From Collinsella sp. (GTDB lineage: Bacteria; Actinomycetota; Coriobacteriia; Coriobacteriales; Coriobacteriaceae), in contig DXLU01000018.1 of assembly GCA_019414565.1 (NCBI GenBank), positions 1-64,000 of the forward strand: a stretch of DNA of 64,000 nt. The letters are read 5' to 3'. The notes beneath the pieces are model-generated. The model made no database searches, was not told where the DNA came from, and worked only from the letters and a program-made list of their open reading frames with translations. The position numbers were made by a program, and so were the translations under genes. The number at the start of each line of letters is the position of its first letter. The first letter of the stretch is position 1. Positions 50,391-58,870 of this stretch are shown here, in pieces.

Positions 50391-51669
50391 TGCCGAGGCC
50401 AAGCGCGTCACCTCCATCGCCCGCGCCATCAACTGGAGCTATATGTGGCGCCGCCTGATGAGCTACGTCTGGCTCGATCTGTTGCTGTTGGTTATTGCGG
50501 TGGCGATCCTCGTCTATGGATACAACCGGACGCTGCCCAACGGCGCGTTTACCGCAGGATGGATCCCCAGCACCACCGTTCGCAGCATGTCGCTGACGCC
50601 CGCGCGCGGCTGGGACCTGACAACGCTCACCTATACCGTCGAGCTTGCGCGTACCACCAAGACTTTCCCCCTCGCGCAGGACCTCGTCACGCTATGGCCT
50701 CTCTACCTTGTCGTTGTGGGTTGGCAGGTCATCAGCGTGCTCAACATGCTCGGCGGCGCCCGCCGCGTGCGCCGCACCATGGCGCCGCTCAACGATCTGG
50801 CCCTGCGCGTGGACGAACTCGGCCGCATGCAGCTCTCCGGCGGCAAGATGGAAACGCTGGAGCAGGCCATCGAGCGCGCAAGCGTCGACTCGCCGAGCGT
50901 CACCACCGGCGACGCCGACCTGGCAAGCATCGAGGTCGCGCTCAACCGCCTGCTGCGCCAGATGCAAGAGGCCAAGCTGCAGCAGATGCGCTTTGTCAAC
51001 GACGCGAGCCACGAGCTGCGCACGCCCATCGCGGTGATTCAGGGCTACGTGAACATGCTCGACCGCTGGGGCAAAGACGACCCGGACGTGCTGGCAGAAT
51101 CCATCGCGTCCCTCAAGGCCGAAAGCGAGCACATGCAGGAGCTCGTGGAACAGCTGCTGTTTTTGGCACGCGGCGATGCCGGGCGCACGGTCCTGCGGCG
51201 TGCGCATACCAACCTGGCCGCACTGGTCGGCGAGGTATGCGAAGAATCACAGATGATCGATACCGAGCACACGTATCGGCTGGCGTACGACACCACGCTT
51301 GCCAACGACCCGCGCTGCGACGCATCTGTCGACGTGGCGCTCGTGAAGCAGGCTCTGCGCGTGATCGTGCAGAACGCCGCCAAGTACTCGGATGCGGGAA
51401 CGACCGTCACATTTGGCATAACGCCCAATGCGGGCATGGGCACGATCGACATAAGTGTTGAGGACGAGGGTATCGGCATGAACCAGGAATCCGCAGCTCA
51501 CGCGTTCGAACGGTTCTACCGCGCCGACAACGCGCGCGATGCCGGCGCACAGGGCTCGGGTCTGGGGCTCGCCATCGCCAAGTGGATCGTCGACAGCCAC
51601 GGCGGCGTCATCGGTGTGACCTCAGTCGAGGGCGTCGGCAGCCGCTTTACGATTCGCCTGCCACGATAG
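50374..51669 (+). CDS. Sensor histidine kinase with two membrane helices
   Basis: 431 residues. Helix 1 (about 30-50, VWLDLLLLVIAVAILVYGY), an extracytoplasmic loop of ~55 residues, and helix 2 (about 107-125). The HisKA box is FVNDASHELRTPIAVIQGYV with His near 213. HATPase motifs: the N box VIVQNAAKYS, DEGIGM, and GSGLGLAIAKWIVDSHGG. Overlaps its regulator by 17 bases, implying coupled translation. A strong terminator follows. The signal is unknown. Confidence 0.94.
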   Translation: MSAARNAEAKRVTSIARAINWSYMWRRLMSYVWLDLLLLVIAVAILVYGYNRTLPNGAFTAGWIPSTTVRSMSLTPARGWDLTTLTYTVELARTTKTFPLAQDLVTLWPLYLVVVGWQVISVLNMLGGARRVRRTMAPLNDLALRVDELGRMQLSGGKMETLEQAIERASVDSPSVTTGDADLASIEVALNRLLRQMQEAKLQQMRFVNDASHELRTPIAVIQGYVNMLDRWGKDDPDVLAESIASLKAESEHMQELVEQLLFLARGDAGRTVLRRAHTNLAALVGEVCEESQMIDTEHTYRLAYDTTLANDPRCDASVDVALVKQALRVIVQNAAKYSDAGTTVTFGITPNAGMGTIDISVEDEGIGMNQESAAHAFERFYRADNARDAGAQGSGLGLAIAKWIVDSHGGVIGVTSVEGVGSRFTIRLPR

Positions 51670-51688
51670 AAAGCCCCTCGGCATAAAT

Positions 51689-51722
51689 AAAGGGATAAGG
51701 CCATGCGGCCCTATCCCTTTTT
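51689..51722. terminator. Bidirectional terminator
   Basis: AAAGGGATAaGGCC pairs with GGCCcTATCCCTTT around a four-base loop, with T-rich ends both ways (forward TTTTT, reverse TTTATTTAT). It separates the two-component operon from the convergent VOC/PTS genes. Confidence 0.9.
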
Positions 51723-51744
51723 GCTAGCTATAGCAGCCTGTGCG

Positions 51745-52119
51745 CTACTCGCGGCACAGGTGCACGGCGAAGCCGGCGAACTCGCGCTTAAAGTACACGA
51801 GCTTGGTGCCGCCGTCGGGCAGCAGCACGCGCGACTCCTCGTTGACCTCGAGCCCGCGCTCGGCAAACCACTTCTCGGCCGCATCGATGTCGTTGACGGC
51901 AAAGCCGATGTGGCCCTTGGTGCCACGACCGTTCTGCTTCATGACCTCGATCAGCGAATCGTTAAAGTACGAAACCGGGGTCTCGATAACGGGCAGGCCC
52001 ATCATCGTCGAGAACAGCTCCGCGATCTCCAGGGCATCGGCCGGGTCGGTGGCGTTAATGCCCACGTGGGCGACGCGCATGCCAAAGAGCTCTACCGGGT
52101 TGGCGTTCTGCTCATTCAT
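51745..52119 (-). CDS. VOC-superfamily (glyoxalase-like) protein
   Basis: 124 residues, one glyoxalase/bleomycin-resistance fold: MRVAHVGINATDPADALEIAE at the N-terminus (His as metal ligand), GHIGFAVNDIDAAEKWFAERG in the middle and VYFKREFAGFAVHLCRE at the end. Metal-dependent lyase or isomerase chemistry is likely; substrate unknown. It starts 11 bases after the PTS IIB stop, in the same operon, so it may act on a product of the imported sugar. The frame upstream is not used. Confidence 0.85.
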   Translation of the reverse strand: MNEQNANPVELFGMRVAHVGINATDPADALEIAELFSTMMGLPVIETPVSYFNDSLIEVMKQNGRGTKGHIGFAVNDIDAAEKWFAERGLEVNEESRVLLPDGGTKLVYFKREFAGFAVHLCRE

Positions 52120-52130
52120 ACAGGCAGCGC

Positions 52131-52418
52131 CTACTGAGCCATAACGTCGAGAACGGCCTTCTCGGCAGCGACGCGGTTCATGCCGGTCATGAAGGGCACG
52201 CCACTCACGTACGGGCAGGTGAGGCCCTCGGGGGCAACGGTGGTGGCGATCAGCAGGTCGGCGCCCTCGTCGCAGTAGTCCTTGGCCTCGGAGATGGCGC
52301 ACTGCACGATCTCGTACTTGCCGGCGTAACCGTTGGCGTCGAGCAAGGTGGCGACCTTCTGGGCAACGAGCGTGGAAGTAGCAGCGCCAGCACCGCAAGC
52401 CAAAACGATCTTCTTCAT
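52131..52418 (-). CDS. Lone PTS IIB subunit, galactitol/lactose-type fold
   Basis: 95 residues. The phosphocysteine is Cys8 in IVLACGAGAATSTLVA, the P-loop pattern C-G-x-G-x-x-T-S of IIB proteins of the galactitol/lactose type. A second half with ADLLIATTVAPEG follows. No IIA or IIC component lies in the window, so it may serve a permease encoded elsewhere or a regulatory role. Operon with the VOC protein. Confidence 0.88.
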   Translation of the reverse strand: MKKIVLACGAGAATSTLVAQKVATLLDANGYAGKYEIVQCAISEAKDYCDEGADLLIATTVAPEGLTCPYVSGVPFMTGMNRVAAEKAVLDVMAQ

Positions 52419-52520
52419 AGGTAATGTCTCCCTTCATGGTTTACTTTAGGTAAGTGTACCGCAGCGAGCGATAGCACTCGGCCTCGATGAGCTTTTATGC
52501 CAGTTTGCTTGCGCGCTGCG

Positions 52521-52526
52521 TATAAT
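52521..52526 (+). promoter_or_regulatory. Candidate -10 box (TATAAT)
   Basis: A perfect TATAAT lies about 55 bases before the ATG at 52582. No good -35 is visible at 16-18 bases. Probably the promoter of the membrane-anchored TPR-like gene. Confidence 0.5.
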
Positions 52527-52581
52527 ACATCCAGTACGTGTTGTCATACCGCTCGCTTTATGAGTGACTAAGGACCCTAAT

Positions 52582-53205
52582 ATGCCCGATTCCCGCACAC
52601 TCTGGACCGCCGTCGTTATCATCTGCATCGCCGTGTCGGTGTTCTTTAGCGTCAAAAAACGCACAACGTTCAAGCGCCTGCAGCAGCTTATGGCTGCCAA
52701 GCAGTGGGACGAGTTCGATCGTTTGCTCGACGGCAGACTCACCAGCATGCTGTACCCGCGCTACAACCGCGACTACCTGCGCCTGAACTCCTATCTGCTG
52801 CGCGAGGACCACAAGCGCGCCGATGAGATGTTCGATTTGCTGCTGGGGCTCAATCTGCCCAAGATGCAGCGCGTCGACCTGGTGATCAAAGCCTTTAACT
52901 ACTACGTTGGCCAGGAGGACCGCAAAAAGTCCAAGGAGCTTCTGCACGAGATCAAGGGCTTTGAGGGCGGTCAGGCCGAGGCGGTCGCACACGAATGCCA
53001 GCTGATGTACGACACGATGATCCTCAAGCGCCACAACGACATTCCCGAGCTGGAGCGCATGCTCGAGGATGTTGGCGACGACCCGGTCAAGCGCTGCCGA
53101 CTGGAGTACCTGCTGGCCCTGCAGTACCAGAACAAGGGCGACGAAGCCAAGTTCCAGGAGTTCCTGGAGAAGTCGGGCCAACACTCGATGGCCGTCAACG
53201 CGTAA
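52582..53205 (+). CDS. Membrane-anchored TPR-like protein (207 aa)
   Basis: An N-terminal membrane helix (about 7-25, LWTAVVIICIAVSVFFSV) precedes an all-helical soluble region resembling tetratricopeptide repeats (RLQQLMAAKQWDEFDRLLDG, YLRLNSYLLREDHKRADEMFDLLL and three more helix pairs). Probably a scaffold protein on the cytoplasmic or cell-surface side; orientation is unclear. AAGGA lies seven bases before the ATG at 52582. Monocistronic, just upstream of the tRNA gene. Confidence 0.75.
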   Translation: MPDSRTLWTAVVIICIAVSVFFSVKKRTTFKRLQQLMAAKQWDEFDRLLDGRLTSMLYPRYNRDYLRLNSYLLREDHKRADEMFDLLLGLNLPKMQRVDLVIKAFNYYVGQEDRKKSKELLHEIKGFEGGQAEAVAHECQLMYDTMILKRHNDIPELERMLEDVGDDPVKRCRLEYLLALQYQNKGDEAKFQEFLEKSGQHSMAVNA

Positions 53206-53236
53206 CGGACGGCTTGTGCTAGACTTCTAGTCTCAC

Positions 53237-53321
53237 GGGGGCGTGGCGGAATTGGCATACGCAGGAGACTTAAAATCTCTCGCCGCAAGGATTGTGGGTT
53301 CGAGTCCCACCGCCCCTACCA
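53237..53321 (+). tRNA. tRNA-Leu (anticodon TAA)
   Basis: 85 bases. The acceptor stem GGGGGCG (53237-53243) pairs with CGCCCCT (53311-53317) with a G-T end pair, followed by A and the encoded CCA (53319-53321). The anticodon stem-loop GGAGACTTAAAATCTCT has TAA in loop positions 34-36. A long variable arm (CGCCGCAAGGA) is typical of leucine tRNA. The T loop reads GTTCGAGTC. Confidence 0.95.
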
Positions 53322-53332
53322 TATGGCTTTTA

Positions 53333-53370
53333 CGGGCCCGTGTCCCTTTGGGATGCGGGCTCGTTTCTTT
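53333..53370 (+). terminator. Terminator after tRNA-Leu
   Basis: CGGGCCCGTGTCCC pairs imperfectly with GGGATGCGGGCTCG around a short loop, followed by TTTCTTT. Confidence 0.75.
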
Positions 53371-53388
53371 CGGACGCCGTCAAGCCTC

Positions 53389-53459
53389 TAAGTTGCGGTG
53401 GAATAGGGACTGTTTGGGGCCCGAAAGGGCGATTTTAGTCCGTATTTCACCGCAACTTA
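53389..53459. repeat. Palindromic repeat element
   Basis: TAAGTTGCGGTG (53389-53400) and CACCGCAACTTA (53448-53459) are exact complements. The arms continue inward with partial pairing (AGGGACT / AGTCCGT). It sits at the 3' end of the convergent phosphatase gene. A REP-like element is likely. Confidence 0.6.
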
Positions 53460-53460
53460 T

Positions 53461-54462
53461 TTAAAGGGTGCTGAGAGCGGGGGTCCAGGCGATGGTGGGA
53501 ATGGCACCGTCGAGAGTCTCGTTGATAGTGGCAGCCATACCGGCGAGGAGGCTGTTCTCACTTACGGTGAGCGTCTTGTAGCCGCCGGCTCGCATGAGCT
53601 CGCGAATCACCACGGCGCCGGCCAGAATCACGCCCGCGCGTTTGGGCTGTACACCCGGTAGCGCGGCGATACCCTCCACATCCAGCGTAGACATACGATC
53701 GATGGCGGCCGAGATCTGCTCCATCGTAAGCTCGCGCAGGTGCACAAAGTTCGAGTCGTACGGCTCCAGTTCGTGGACCAGCGCCACGAGCGTGGTGACG
53801 GTACCGCCCACCGCAACGAGGCGCTCGGCGCGCTCAAAGTCGCTGGGCAGGCCCTCAAAATAGGCGGAGAACTGCTCGCCCGCCCACGCGGCGGCAACCG
53901 CAAGCTCGCCGTCCGCGGGCGGCAGCGCCGAGAAAAACCGCTCCGTCACGCGGCGGCAACCGATGTCCAGTGAGCGCGTTCCCTCCAGCGCAAAGACCCC
54001 GCGCTCAGGCGCATAGACGCCCGTCGCGAGCTCCGTGGATCCGCCACCCGAATCGGCGACGATGATGCGCTCGCCTGCAAAGTCGTGCGCCACGCCAAAA
54101 AACGTCAGGCGCGCCTCGACCTCGCCCGGAATCACCTGCGGTTCGAGCCCCAGATCGCGCAGGCCGTCCAGCAGCAGTGCGGCGTTGGACGCATCACGCG
54201 CAGCACTCGTGCACGTGGTGCAGATGCACGCGGCCCCAAAGGCACGGGCTTCGTCCACAAACATGTGGCACGCAGCGAGCACGCGCTCAACGGCCGCCTC
54301 GCAAAAGCGCCCCGTCGCGTCCACGCCCTCGCCCAAGTCGGTGATCTCGGTATGCTTGGACGATTCCACGATCGCCCCGCCCTCGACCTGCGCTAGCACT
54401 AGTCGCGACGACACCGTTCCCAAGTCGATCGCGGCCACCTTATATCGTTTGCAATTTGTCAT
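53461..54462 (-). CDS. Ppx/GppA-family exopolyphosphatase or (p)ppGpp phosphatase
   Basis: 333 residues, one ASKHA-fold phosphatase. N-terminal phosphate-1 motif AAIDLGTVSSRLVLAQ, adenosine-side segment IIVADSGGGSTELATG (about 135-150) with the catalytic Glu, and the HLRELTMEQI C-terminal part. It hydrolyses polyphosphate or pppGpp in the family; which one is unknown. GGGGAG lies six bases before the ATG. It lies 20 bases downstream of the septum-protein gene in the same direction, with enolase upstream of that. Confidence 0.92.
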   Translation of the reverse strand: MTNCKRYKVAAIDLGTVSSRLVLAQVEGGAIVESSKHTEITDLGEGVDATGRFCEAAVERVLAACHMFVDEARAFGAACICTTCTSAARDASNAALLLDGLRDLGLEPQVIPGEVEARLTFFGVAHDFAGERIIVADSGGGSTELATGVYAPERGVFALEGTRSLDIGCRRVTERFFSALPPADGELAVAAAWAGEQFSAYFEGLPSDFERAERLVAVGGTVTTLVALVHELEPYDSNFVHLRELTMEQISAAIDRMSTLDVEGIAALPGVQPKRAGVILAGAVVIRELMRAGGYKTLTVSENSLLAGMAATINETLDGAIPTIAWTPALSTL

Positions 54463-54482
54463 TGCGGGCTCCCCTCTGGGCG

Positions 54483-55241
54483 CTACTCGCCGCTGGACGC
54501 GACCGTCTGGCCTTCGACGCCGCTAAACCCAAACAGCATGTCGAGCGTCTGAATGTACCACGGCACGTCCTTGCCGACCTCTTCGATCTCTTTGGCCACT
54601 TCGCTGGCCTTCTTGGCGTTTGAGGACTTTTTGCTCGACGACGAATCCGAATCCTCGTCCAGACCCTGTACTTCAATCCTCTTTTCGCCGGGCATCACCA
54701 TGCCCAGTTCCCGTGCCCGATCCTTAATGCCCTCTTCCGAGAGCCACTTGTCAGTGTCTTTTTTCATCTCGTCTCTGTATTGCTCGCGAATCTCGACCTG
54801 CTTGGCCAAGATATCGCTCGAACGCTTTGCCACGTACAGGTCGCGCACGGGGAAATACAGGCTCACGAGCGCCAGCGCCACGACAATGCCGATAAACAGC
54901 GGGCGCAGAGAGCCATGCGTAAAGTCATAGATCGCCTTGACCACCGCGTTGTCGTTGGCGTAGCGCATAAAGTCCGAGCCCGAAAAACGGTTCGAGGGCC
55001 TGCTCGATTTGTCGTGTGCCTGAGTCGAGGGGCGCGACGTATGCGACGAACGTGCCGGGCGCACCGGTCCATCTGTCGAAGTATTCACCTGAGCATTGGA
55101 GCGCGAGGTACTTGTCGGGCGCTGCGTGGAGCGATCGACGCCGGCGTAGGCGGACCCACCGAGCTGCACCGTGCGCGCACGGCGAGGCGACGGCTCGCGC
55201 GAACCGGCGGAATAGTACCTGTTGTCGTAAATCTGATCCAT
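54483..55241 (-). CDS. Septum formation initiator family (DivIC/FtsL-like) protein
   Basis: 252 residues from the ATG at 55241. A long cytoplasmic, Ser/Arg/Thr-rich low-complexity N-terminus (about 1-100) precedes a single membrane helix (about 107-128, LFIGIVVALALVSLYFPV) and a DivIC-type extracytoplasmic coiled coil (AKQVEIREQYRDEMKKDTDKWLSEEGIKDRARELGMVMPGE). The segment KDRARELGMVMPGE is the family signature. The C-terminus is acidic and serine-rich with an amphipathic segment. It acts in divisome assembly. The N-terminal extension is unusually long. Confidence 0.88.
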   Translation of the reverse strand: MDQIYDNRYYSAGSREPSPRRARTVQLGGSAYAGVDRSTQRPTSTSRSNAQVNTSTDGPVRPARSSHTSRPSTQAHDKSSRPSNRFSGSDFMRYANDNAVVKAIYDFTHGSLRPLFIGIVVALALVSLYFPVRDLYVAKRSSDILAKQVEIREQYRDEMKKDTDKWLSEEGIKDRARELGMVMPGEKRIEVQGLDEDSDSSSSKKSSNAKKASEVAKEIEEVGKDVPWYIQTLDMLFGFSGVEGQTVASSGE

Positions 55242-55332
55242 GTGCGCCTTGTGCGGTTGAGGTTTGTTTGCGCTAAGTCCTTTAGTTATAGCACGAGCGC
55301 CCGCACCGCCTTCGCCAGCCTTTGCTCGACAT

Positions 55333-55364
55333 AAAAAAGGCGCTGAGCCGTATGGCCCAGCGCC
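55333..55364 (-). terminator. Terminator of enolase
   Basis: On the minus strand, GGCGCTG (55358-55364 complement) pairs with CAGCGCC, with an internal GCC/GGC, followed by six T. It ends the enolase transcript before the DivIC-like gene, whose promoter must then lie downstream. Confidence 0.88.
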
Positions 55365-55436
55365 CATGGCGCTTTGCAGCATCCAGTCAAGGCGGGACGG
55401 AACCGAGTCAGCCTCCCCCTCGCCAAATTCGCCCGT

Positions 55437-56726
55437 TTAGCGAATGTTGTAAAACGCGGCCTTGCCGGCATAGCGCGCGCTGCCCTCGAGCTCGTCCTCG
55501 ATGCGGATGAGCTGGTTGTACTTGGCGATACGGTCGCTGCGGCACGGGGCGCCCGACTTGATCTGGCCGGCGTTGACGCCCACGACCAGGTCGGCAATCG
55601 TGGAGTCCTCAGTCTCGCCGGAGCGGTGGCTCACGATGCAAGCATAGCCGGCCTCCTTGGCGGTCTCGATGGCCTCGAGCGATTCGGTGAGTGTGCCGAT
55701 CTGGTTGACCTTGACCAGGATCGCGTTGGCGGCACCCAGCTCGATGCCCTTCTTGAGGCGCTCGGTGTTGGTGACGAACAGGTCGTCGCCCACCAGCTGC
55801 ACCTTGTTGCCAATGCGGCGGGTGAGCTCAACCCAGCCGTCCCAGTCCTCCTCGGCCATGCCGTCCTCGATGGAGATGATGGGATAGGTGTCGACGAGCT
55901 TCTCCCAGTAATCAACCATCTGGGCGCTCGTGTACTCCACGCCCTCGCCCTTGAGCTCGTACATGCCGGTCTCGGCGTTGTAGAACTCGGTCGAGGCCGG
56001 GTCCATGGCGTACATGAAGTCGACGCCGGGCTTAAAGCCGGCCTTCTCCACGGCCTTGGTGATGTACTCGAACGGCTCGGCATTGGTCTTGAGGTTGGGC
56101 GCAAAGCCGCCCTCGTCGCCCACGCCGCCGCCCAGGCCGGCCTCGTGCAGCACGCCCTTGAGGGTGTGGTATACCTCGGCGCACCAACGCAGACCCTCGG
56201 CAAAGCTCGGGGCGCCCACTGGCATGATCATGAACTCCTGGAAGTCGACGTTATTGTCGGCATGCACGCCGCCGTTGAGGATGTTCATCATGGGCGTGGG
56301 CAGCAGATGGGCGTTGACGCCGCCCAGGTACTGGTACAGCGACAGGCCCGCCGACTCAGCAGCGGCGCGGGCGACGGCCAGCGACACGCCCAGGATGGCG
56401 TTGGCACCGAGCTTGGTCTTGTTGGGGGTACCGTCCGCGGCAATCAGCGCGGCATCGACGGCGCGCTGATCGAAGGCGTCGAGGCCCACGACGGCGTTGG
56501 CGCACTCGTTATTGACGTGCTCGACGGCCTGAGAGACGCCCTTGCCCAGGTAGCGGCCCTTGTCGCCATCGCGCAGCTCGCAGGCCTCAAAGGCGCCGGT
56601 CGAAGCACCCGAAGGCACCATCGCGCGGCCAAAGCTGCCGTCCTCGAGCACGACCTCGACCTCGACGGTGGGATTGCCGCGGCTGTCGAGCACCTCGCGA
56701 CCGTAGACGTCCAAAATATCGCTCAT
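55437..56726 (-). CDS. eno: Enolase
   Basis: 429 residues, normal length. The family motifs are present: YGREVLDSRGNPTVEVEV, the substrate-loop region SGASTGAFEACELRDGD, DEGGFAPNLKTN (about 205-216), SIEDGMAEEDWDGW with the metal-ligand Glu/Asp (Asp also in YAMDPAST and VGDDLFVTNTERL), the catalytic Lys in ANAILVKVNQIGTLTE (about 340), and VSHRSGETEDSTIADL. It converts 2-phosphoglycerate to PEP in glycolysis. GGGAG precedes the ATG. The long plus-strand frame across it is a shadow. Confidence 0.98.
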   Translation of the reverse strand: MSDILDVYGREVLDSRGNPTVEVEVVLEDGSFGRAMVPSGASTGAFEACELRDGDKGRYLGKGVSQAVEHVNNECANAVVGLDAFDQRAVDAALIAADGTPNKTKLGANAILGVSLAVARAAAESAGLSLYQYLGGVNAHLLPTPMMNILNGGVHADNNVDFQEFMIMPVGAPSFAEGLRWCAEVYHTLKGVLHEAGLGGGVGDEGGFAPNLKTNAEPFEYITKAVEKAGFKPGVDFMYAMDPASTEFYNAETGMYELKGEGVEYTSAQMVDYWEKLVDTYPIISIEDGMAEEDWDGWVELTRRIGNKVQLVGDDLFVTNTERLKKGIELGAANAILVKVNQIGTLTESLEAIETAKEAGYACIVSHRSGETEDSTIADLVVGVNAGQIKSGAPCRSDRIAKYNQLIRIEDELEGSARYAGKAAFYNIR

Positions 56727-56799
56727 GTTGTCTCCCTCTCACTTGGAAACGTAGTGGATGCAAGCGACCGGCTGACCGTGCACCGTCGGTGCGTCTCCG

Positions 56800-56844
56800 T
56801 AAGTTAGCCATGTCGCACTTTTTGCATTATGCCCTAAGTTAGCC
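56800..56844. promoter_or_regulatory. 10-bp direct repeat upstream of eno
   Basis: TAAGTTAGCC occurs at 56800-56809 and again at 56835-56844, in the 5' region of eno, spaced 35 bp centre to centre. It may be a regulator-binding pair. Confidence 0.35.
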
Positions 56845-56874
56845 GAGGGATACACTTGATTTTCGAAAAATTTA

Positions 56875-56911
56875 GCGGGAACGATGAGGCGTGTCAGCCC
56901 GTCGTTCCCGC
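56875..56911 (-). terminator. Terminator of mazG
   Basis: GCGGGAACGA and TCGTTCCCGC form a perfect 10-bp stem, followed on the minus strand by TAAATTTTTC. Confidence 0.8.
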
Positions 56912-56915
56912 AGCC

Positions 56916-57776
56916 TTACTCCTCCGCCTTTGCGGCATCCCACAGGTCGTTGAGGCCGTGGGTCGAAAGCTCGGCAAGATCCACGTGAGCACCGGCCGCC
57001 ATCTGCTCCATCGCAGCCCAGCGACGGCGGAACTTGGCCGTGCTCGCGCGCAGGGCGCTCTCGGCGTCAATCCCCTCTTTGCGCGCAACGTTGACTAGGG
57101 CAAAGAGCAGGTCGCCAAATTCCATCTCGCGCTCGGGCGAGCCGGGCGCCTCGGCCTCAAACTCGGCACGCTCCTCGGCGACCTCGTCCCACACATCCTG
57201 GACCGTCTCCCATTCAAAGCCCACGGCCGCCGCCTTGCGCGACACCTTCTGAGCTTGCATCAGCGCCGGCAGGTGCGTGGGCACGCCGTCGAGCAGGCCT
57301 TCGGGCGCAGCCTCGCCTGCCGCCACAGCCTTGTCCTTGGCAGCCTTCTCGGCAAGCTTGACCTCGTCCCAAATCTTGAGCACCTCGTCGGAGCTGTCGG
57401 CATCCGCATCGCCAAAGACGTGCGGATGGCGGCGAATGAGCTTGGCGTCGATATCGCGCGCCACGTCGGCCAGCGTAAACTCACCGGCGTCCGCCGCAAT
57501 CTGCGCATGCAGCACTACCTGCATGAGCACGTCGCCCAGCTCCTCGCGCAGATGCATGGCATCGTCGGCCTCGATGCAATCGAGCGCCTCGTAGGCCTCC
57601 TCAATCATGTTCTTGCCAATGCTGCGGTGCGTCTGCTCGCGGTCCCACGGGCAGCCATCGGGCTGACGCAGGCGCCAGATGGTCTGCACCAGATGCTGCA
57701 GCTCGGCCGACGCGTCGACCAGCGTGGACAGGTCGCGCGAACTCTCGGCATTTTGCTGAGCCATGTGCTGCGCCAT
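56916..57776 (-). CDS. mazG: MazG nucleoside triphosphate pyrophosphohydrolase
   Basis: 286 residues with two MazG domains. The first has CPWDREQTHRSIGKNMIEEA and EELGDVLMQVVLHAQIA with the E-x-x-E/D metal ligands; the second reads EVAEERAEFEAE and EFGDLLFALVNVARKEG (about 220-260). It hydrolyses NTPs to NMP and PPi in the family, a housecleaning or stringent-response-linked role. GAGGAGGA precedes the ATG at 57776; the longer frame is rejected. It starts two bases after the stop of the phosphodiesterase gene upstream, so they are one operon. Confidence 0.95.
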   Translation of the reverse strand: MAQHMAQQNAESSRDLSTLVDASAELQHLVQTIWRLRQPDGCPWDREQTHRSIGKNMIEEAYEALDCIEADDAMHLREELGDVLMQVVLHAQIAADAGEFTLADVARDIDAKLIRRHPHVFGDADADSSDEVLKIWDEVKLAEKAAKDKAVAAGEAAPEGLLDGVPTHLPALMQAQKVSRKAAAVGFEWETVQDVWDEVAEERAEFEAEAPGSPEREMEFGDLLFALVNVARKEGIDAESALRASTAKFRRRWAAMEQMAAGAHVDLAELSTHGLNDLWDAAKAEE

Positions 57777-57778
57777 GG

Positions 57779-58327
57779 TTATTCCTCCTCCAGGACCACG
57801 TGACGGAACGCGCCGTCCTCGTAGATGCCGTAGCTGTGCGTACCGTCCTTGGGGATGCTCACGCTGCCGGGGTTGAAGAGCCACAGGCCCAGGTGCGCGG
57901 CGCTTTCCTCGTTAACCTTGATGTGCGTATGGCCGTAGACGAGCGCGGAGCCCTCGGGCAGCGCGGGCGCGTGGTCGACGCTGTTGTGCATGCCAGCGCC
58001 AAAGACGTGGCCGTGCGTCAGGAACAACTCGCGGCCGGTCTCGTCAAACAGGGTGGCGTAGTCGGCCATGACGGGGAAGTCGAGCACCATCTGGTCAACC
58101 TCGGCGTCGCAGTTGCCGCGCACAGCGATGATGCGGTCGGCCAGGGCGTTGAGCAGCGGAATCACACGCTTGGGGGCGTAGTCGCGCGGCAGGTCGTTGC
58201 GCGGGCCGTGGTAGAGCAGGTCACCCAGCAGGACGATGCGGTCGGGCTGCTCGGATTCGATGGCGGCGACCAGACGCTCGGTCCAGTATGCCGAGCCGTG
58301 AATGTCGGAAGCGATGAGGTATTTCAT
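57779..58327 (-). CDS. YfcE/MJ0936-type phosphodiesterase
   Basis: 182 residues, a calcineurin-like fold of the YfcE type. Metal-ligand motifs: SDIHGSAYW (about 8-16), LLGDLLYHGPRND (about 34-46), RGNCDAEVDQ (about 70-79), LTHGHVFG (about 103-110) and YGHTHIK (about 131-137). It is probably active on phosphodiesters. It directly precedes mazG in the operon. Confidence 0.92.
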   Translation of the reverse strand: MKYLIASDIHGSAYWTERLVAAIESEQPDRIVLLGDLLYHGPRNDLPRDYAPKRVIPLLNALADRIIAVRGNCDAEVDQMVLDFPVMADYATLFDETGRELFLTHGHVFGAGMHNSVDHAPALPEGSALVYGHTHIKVNEESAAHLGLWLFNPGSVSIPKDGTHSYGIYEDGAFRHVVLEEE

Positions 58328-58384
58328 GGGGAGTCCTTTCGGTGTGGGGTTGATGGGGCTGGGTGCGGGATGTCGCCGGGCGTG

Positions 58385-58870
58385 TTACTCAAATCGCAGT
58401 GCCGAGGCTTGTGCCGTCTGCATCACGCGTTGAAGCGGCACGCCATGTTCGCGGGCAAGACGGGCACAATCCTCGTACTCGGGTGCCGCGCGCTCGCTGC
58501 CGTCAGGCAGGGTGGCTACTTTGACGGCCACCTCGCCCCAAGGCGTCGCTACCTGCTCAAAACGACGCGGCAGGCAGACGCGTTCCATCACCTGGCGACG
58601 AACGGCGTTGGTCGTAGTCTCCAAAAAGATAATCGTCTGTAGGCGCTCGATATCCTCGTGCGAGCAGATCACCTGCAGCTGCCAGCCGGGGCGGCCTTTC
58701 TTGCAGTAGAGGGGCAGCCAGTGCACCTCGCGGGCGCCGGCCTCGCGCAGGCGGTCGGCGGCATAGGCGAGCACCTCGGGCGACGCATCGTCGATGTCGC
58801 ACTCCAGTCTGACGATGGTTTCGGGCGCATCGGTCTCGCGGGACAGCGGAGATGTACTTCCACGTTGCAT
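58385..58870 (-). CDS. LarC C-terminal-domain (nickel insertion) protein
   Basis: 161 residues that correspond to the C-terminal domain of LarC, the nickel-inserting enzyme of the nickel-pincer cofactor pathway: ETIVRLECDIDDASPEVLAY, EVHWLPLYCKKGRPGWQLQV, ETTTNAVRRQVMERVCLPR and TPWGEVAVKVATLPDG. The N-terminal LarC domain is not present here, and LarA/B/E are not in the window. In some bacteria LarC is split in two parts by a frameshift; a separate LarC2-type gene is plausible. The ATG at 58870 has GGAAAGGA about ten bases upstream. Confidence 0.85.
   Translation of the reverse strand: MQRGSTSPLSRETDAPETIVRLECDIDDASPEVLAYAADRLREAGAREVHWLPLYCKKGRPGWQLQVICSHEDIERLQTIIFLETTTNAVRRQVMERVCLPRRFEQVATPWGEVAVKVATLPDGSERAAPEYEDCARLAREHGVPLQRVMQTAQASALRFE

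Noticed and set aside
53237..53321. tRNA-Leu as the attachment site of the island
   Set aside because: The island ends near 48.5 kb, no integrase is present and no repeat of the tRNA 3' end was found near 16.7 kb.
55374..56807. Plus-strand frame across enolase
   Set aside because: Shadow of the enolase gene, rich in repeated Leu/Val/Gly without family pattern.
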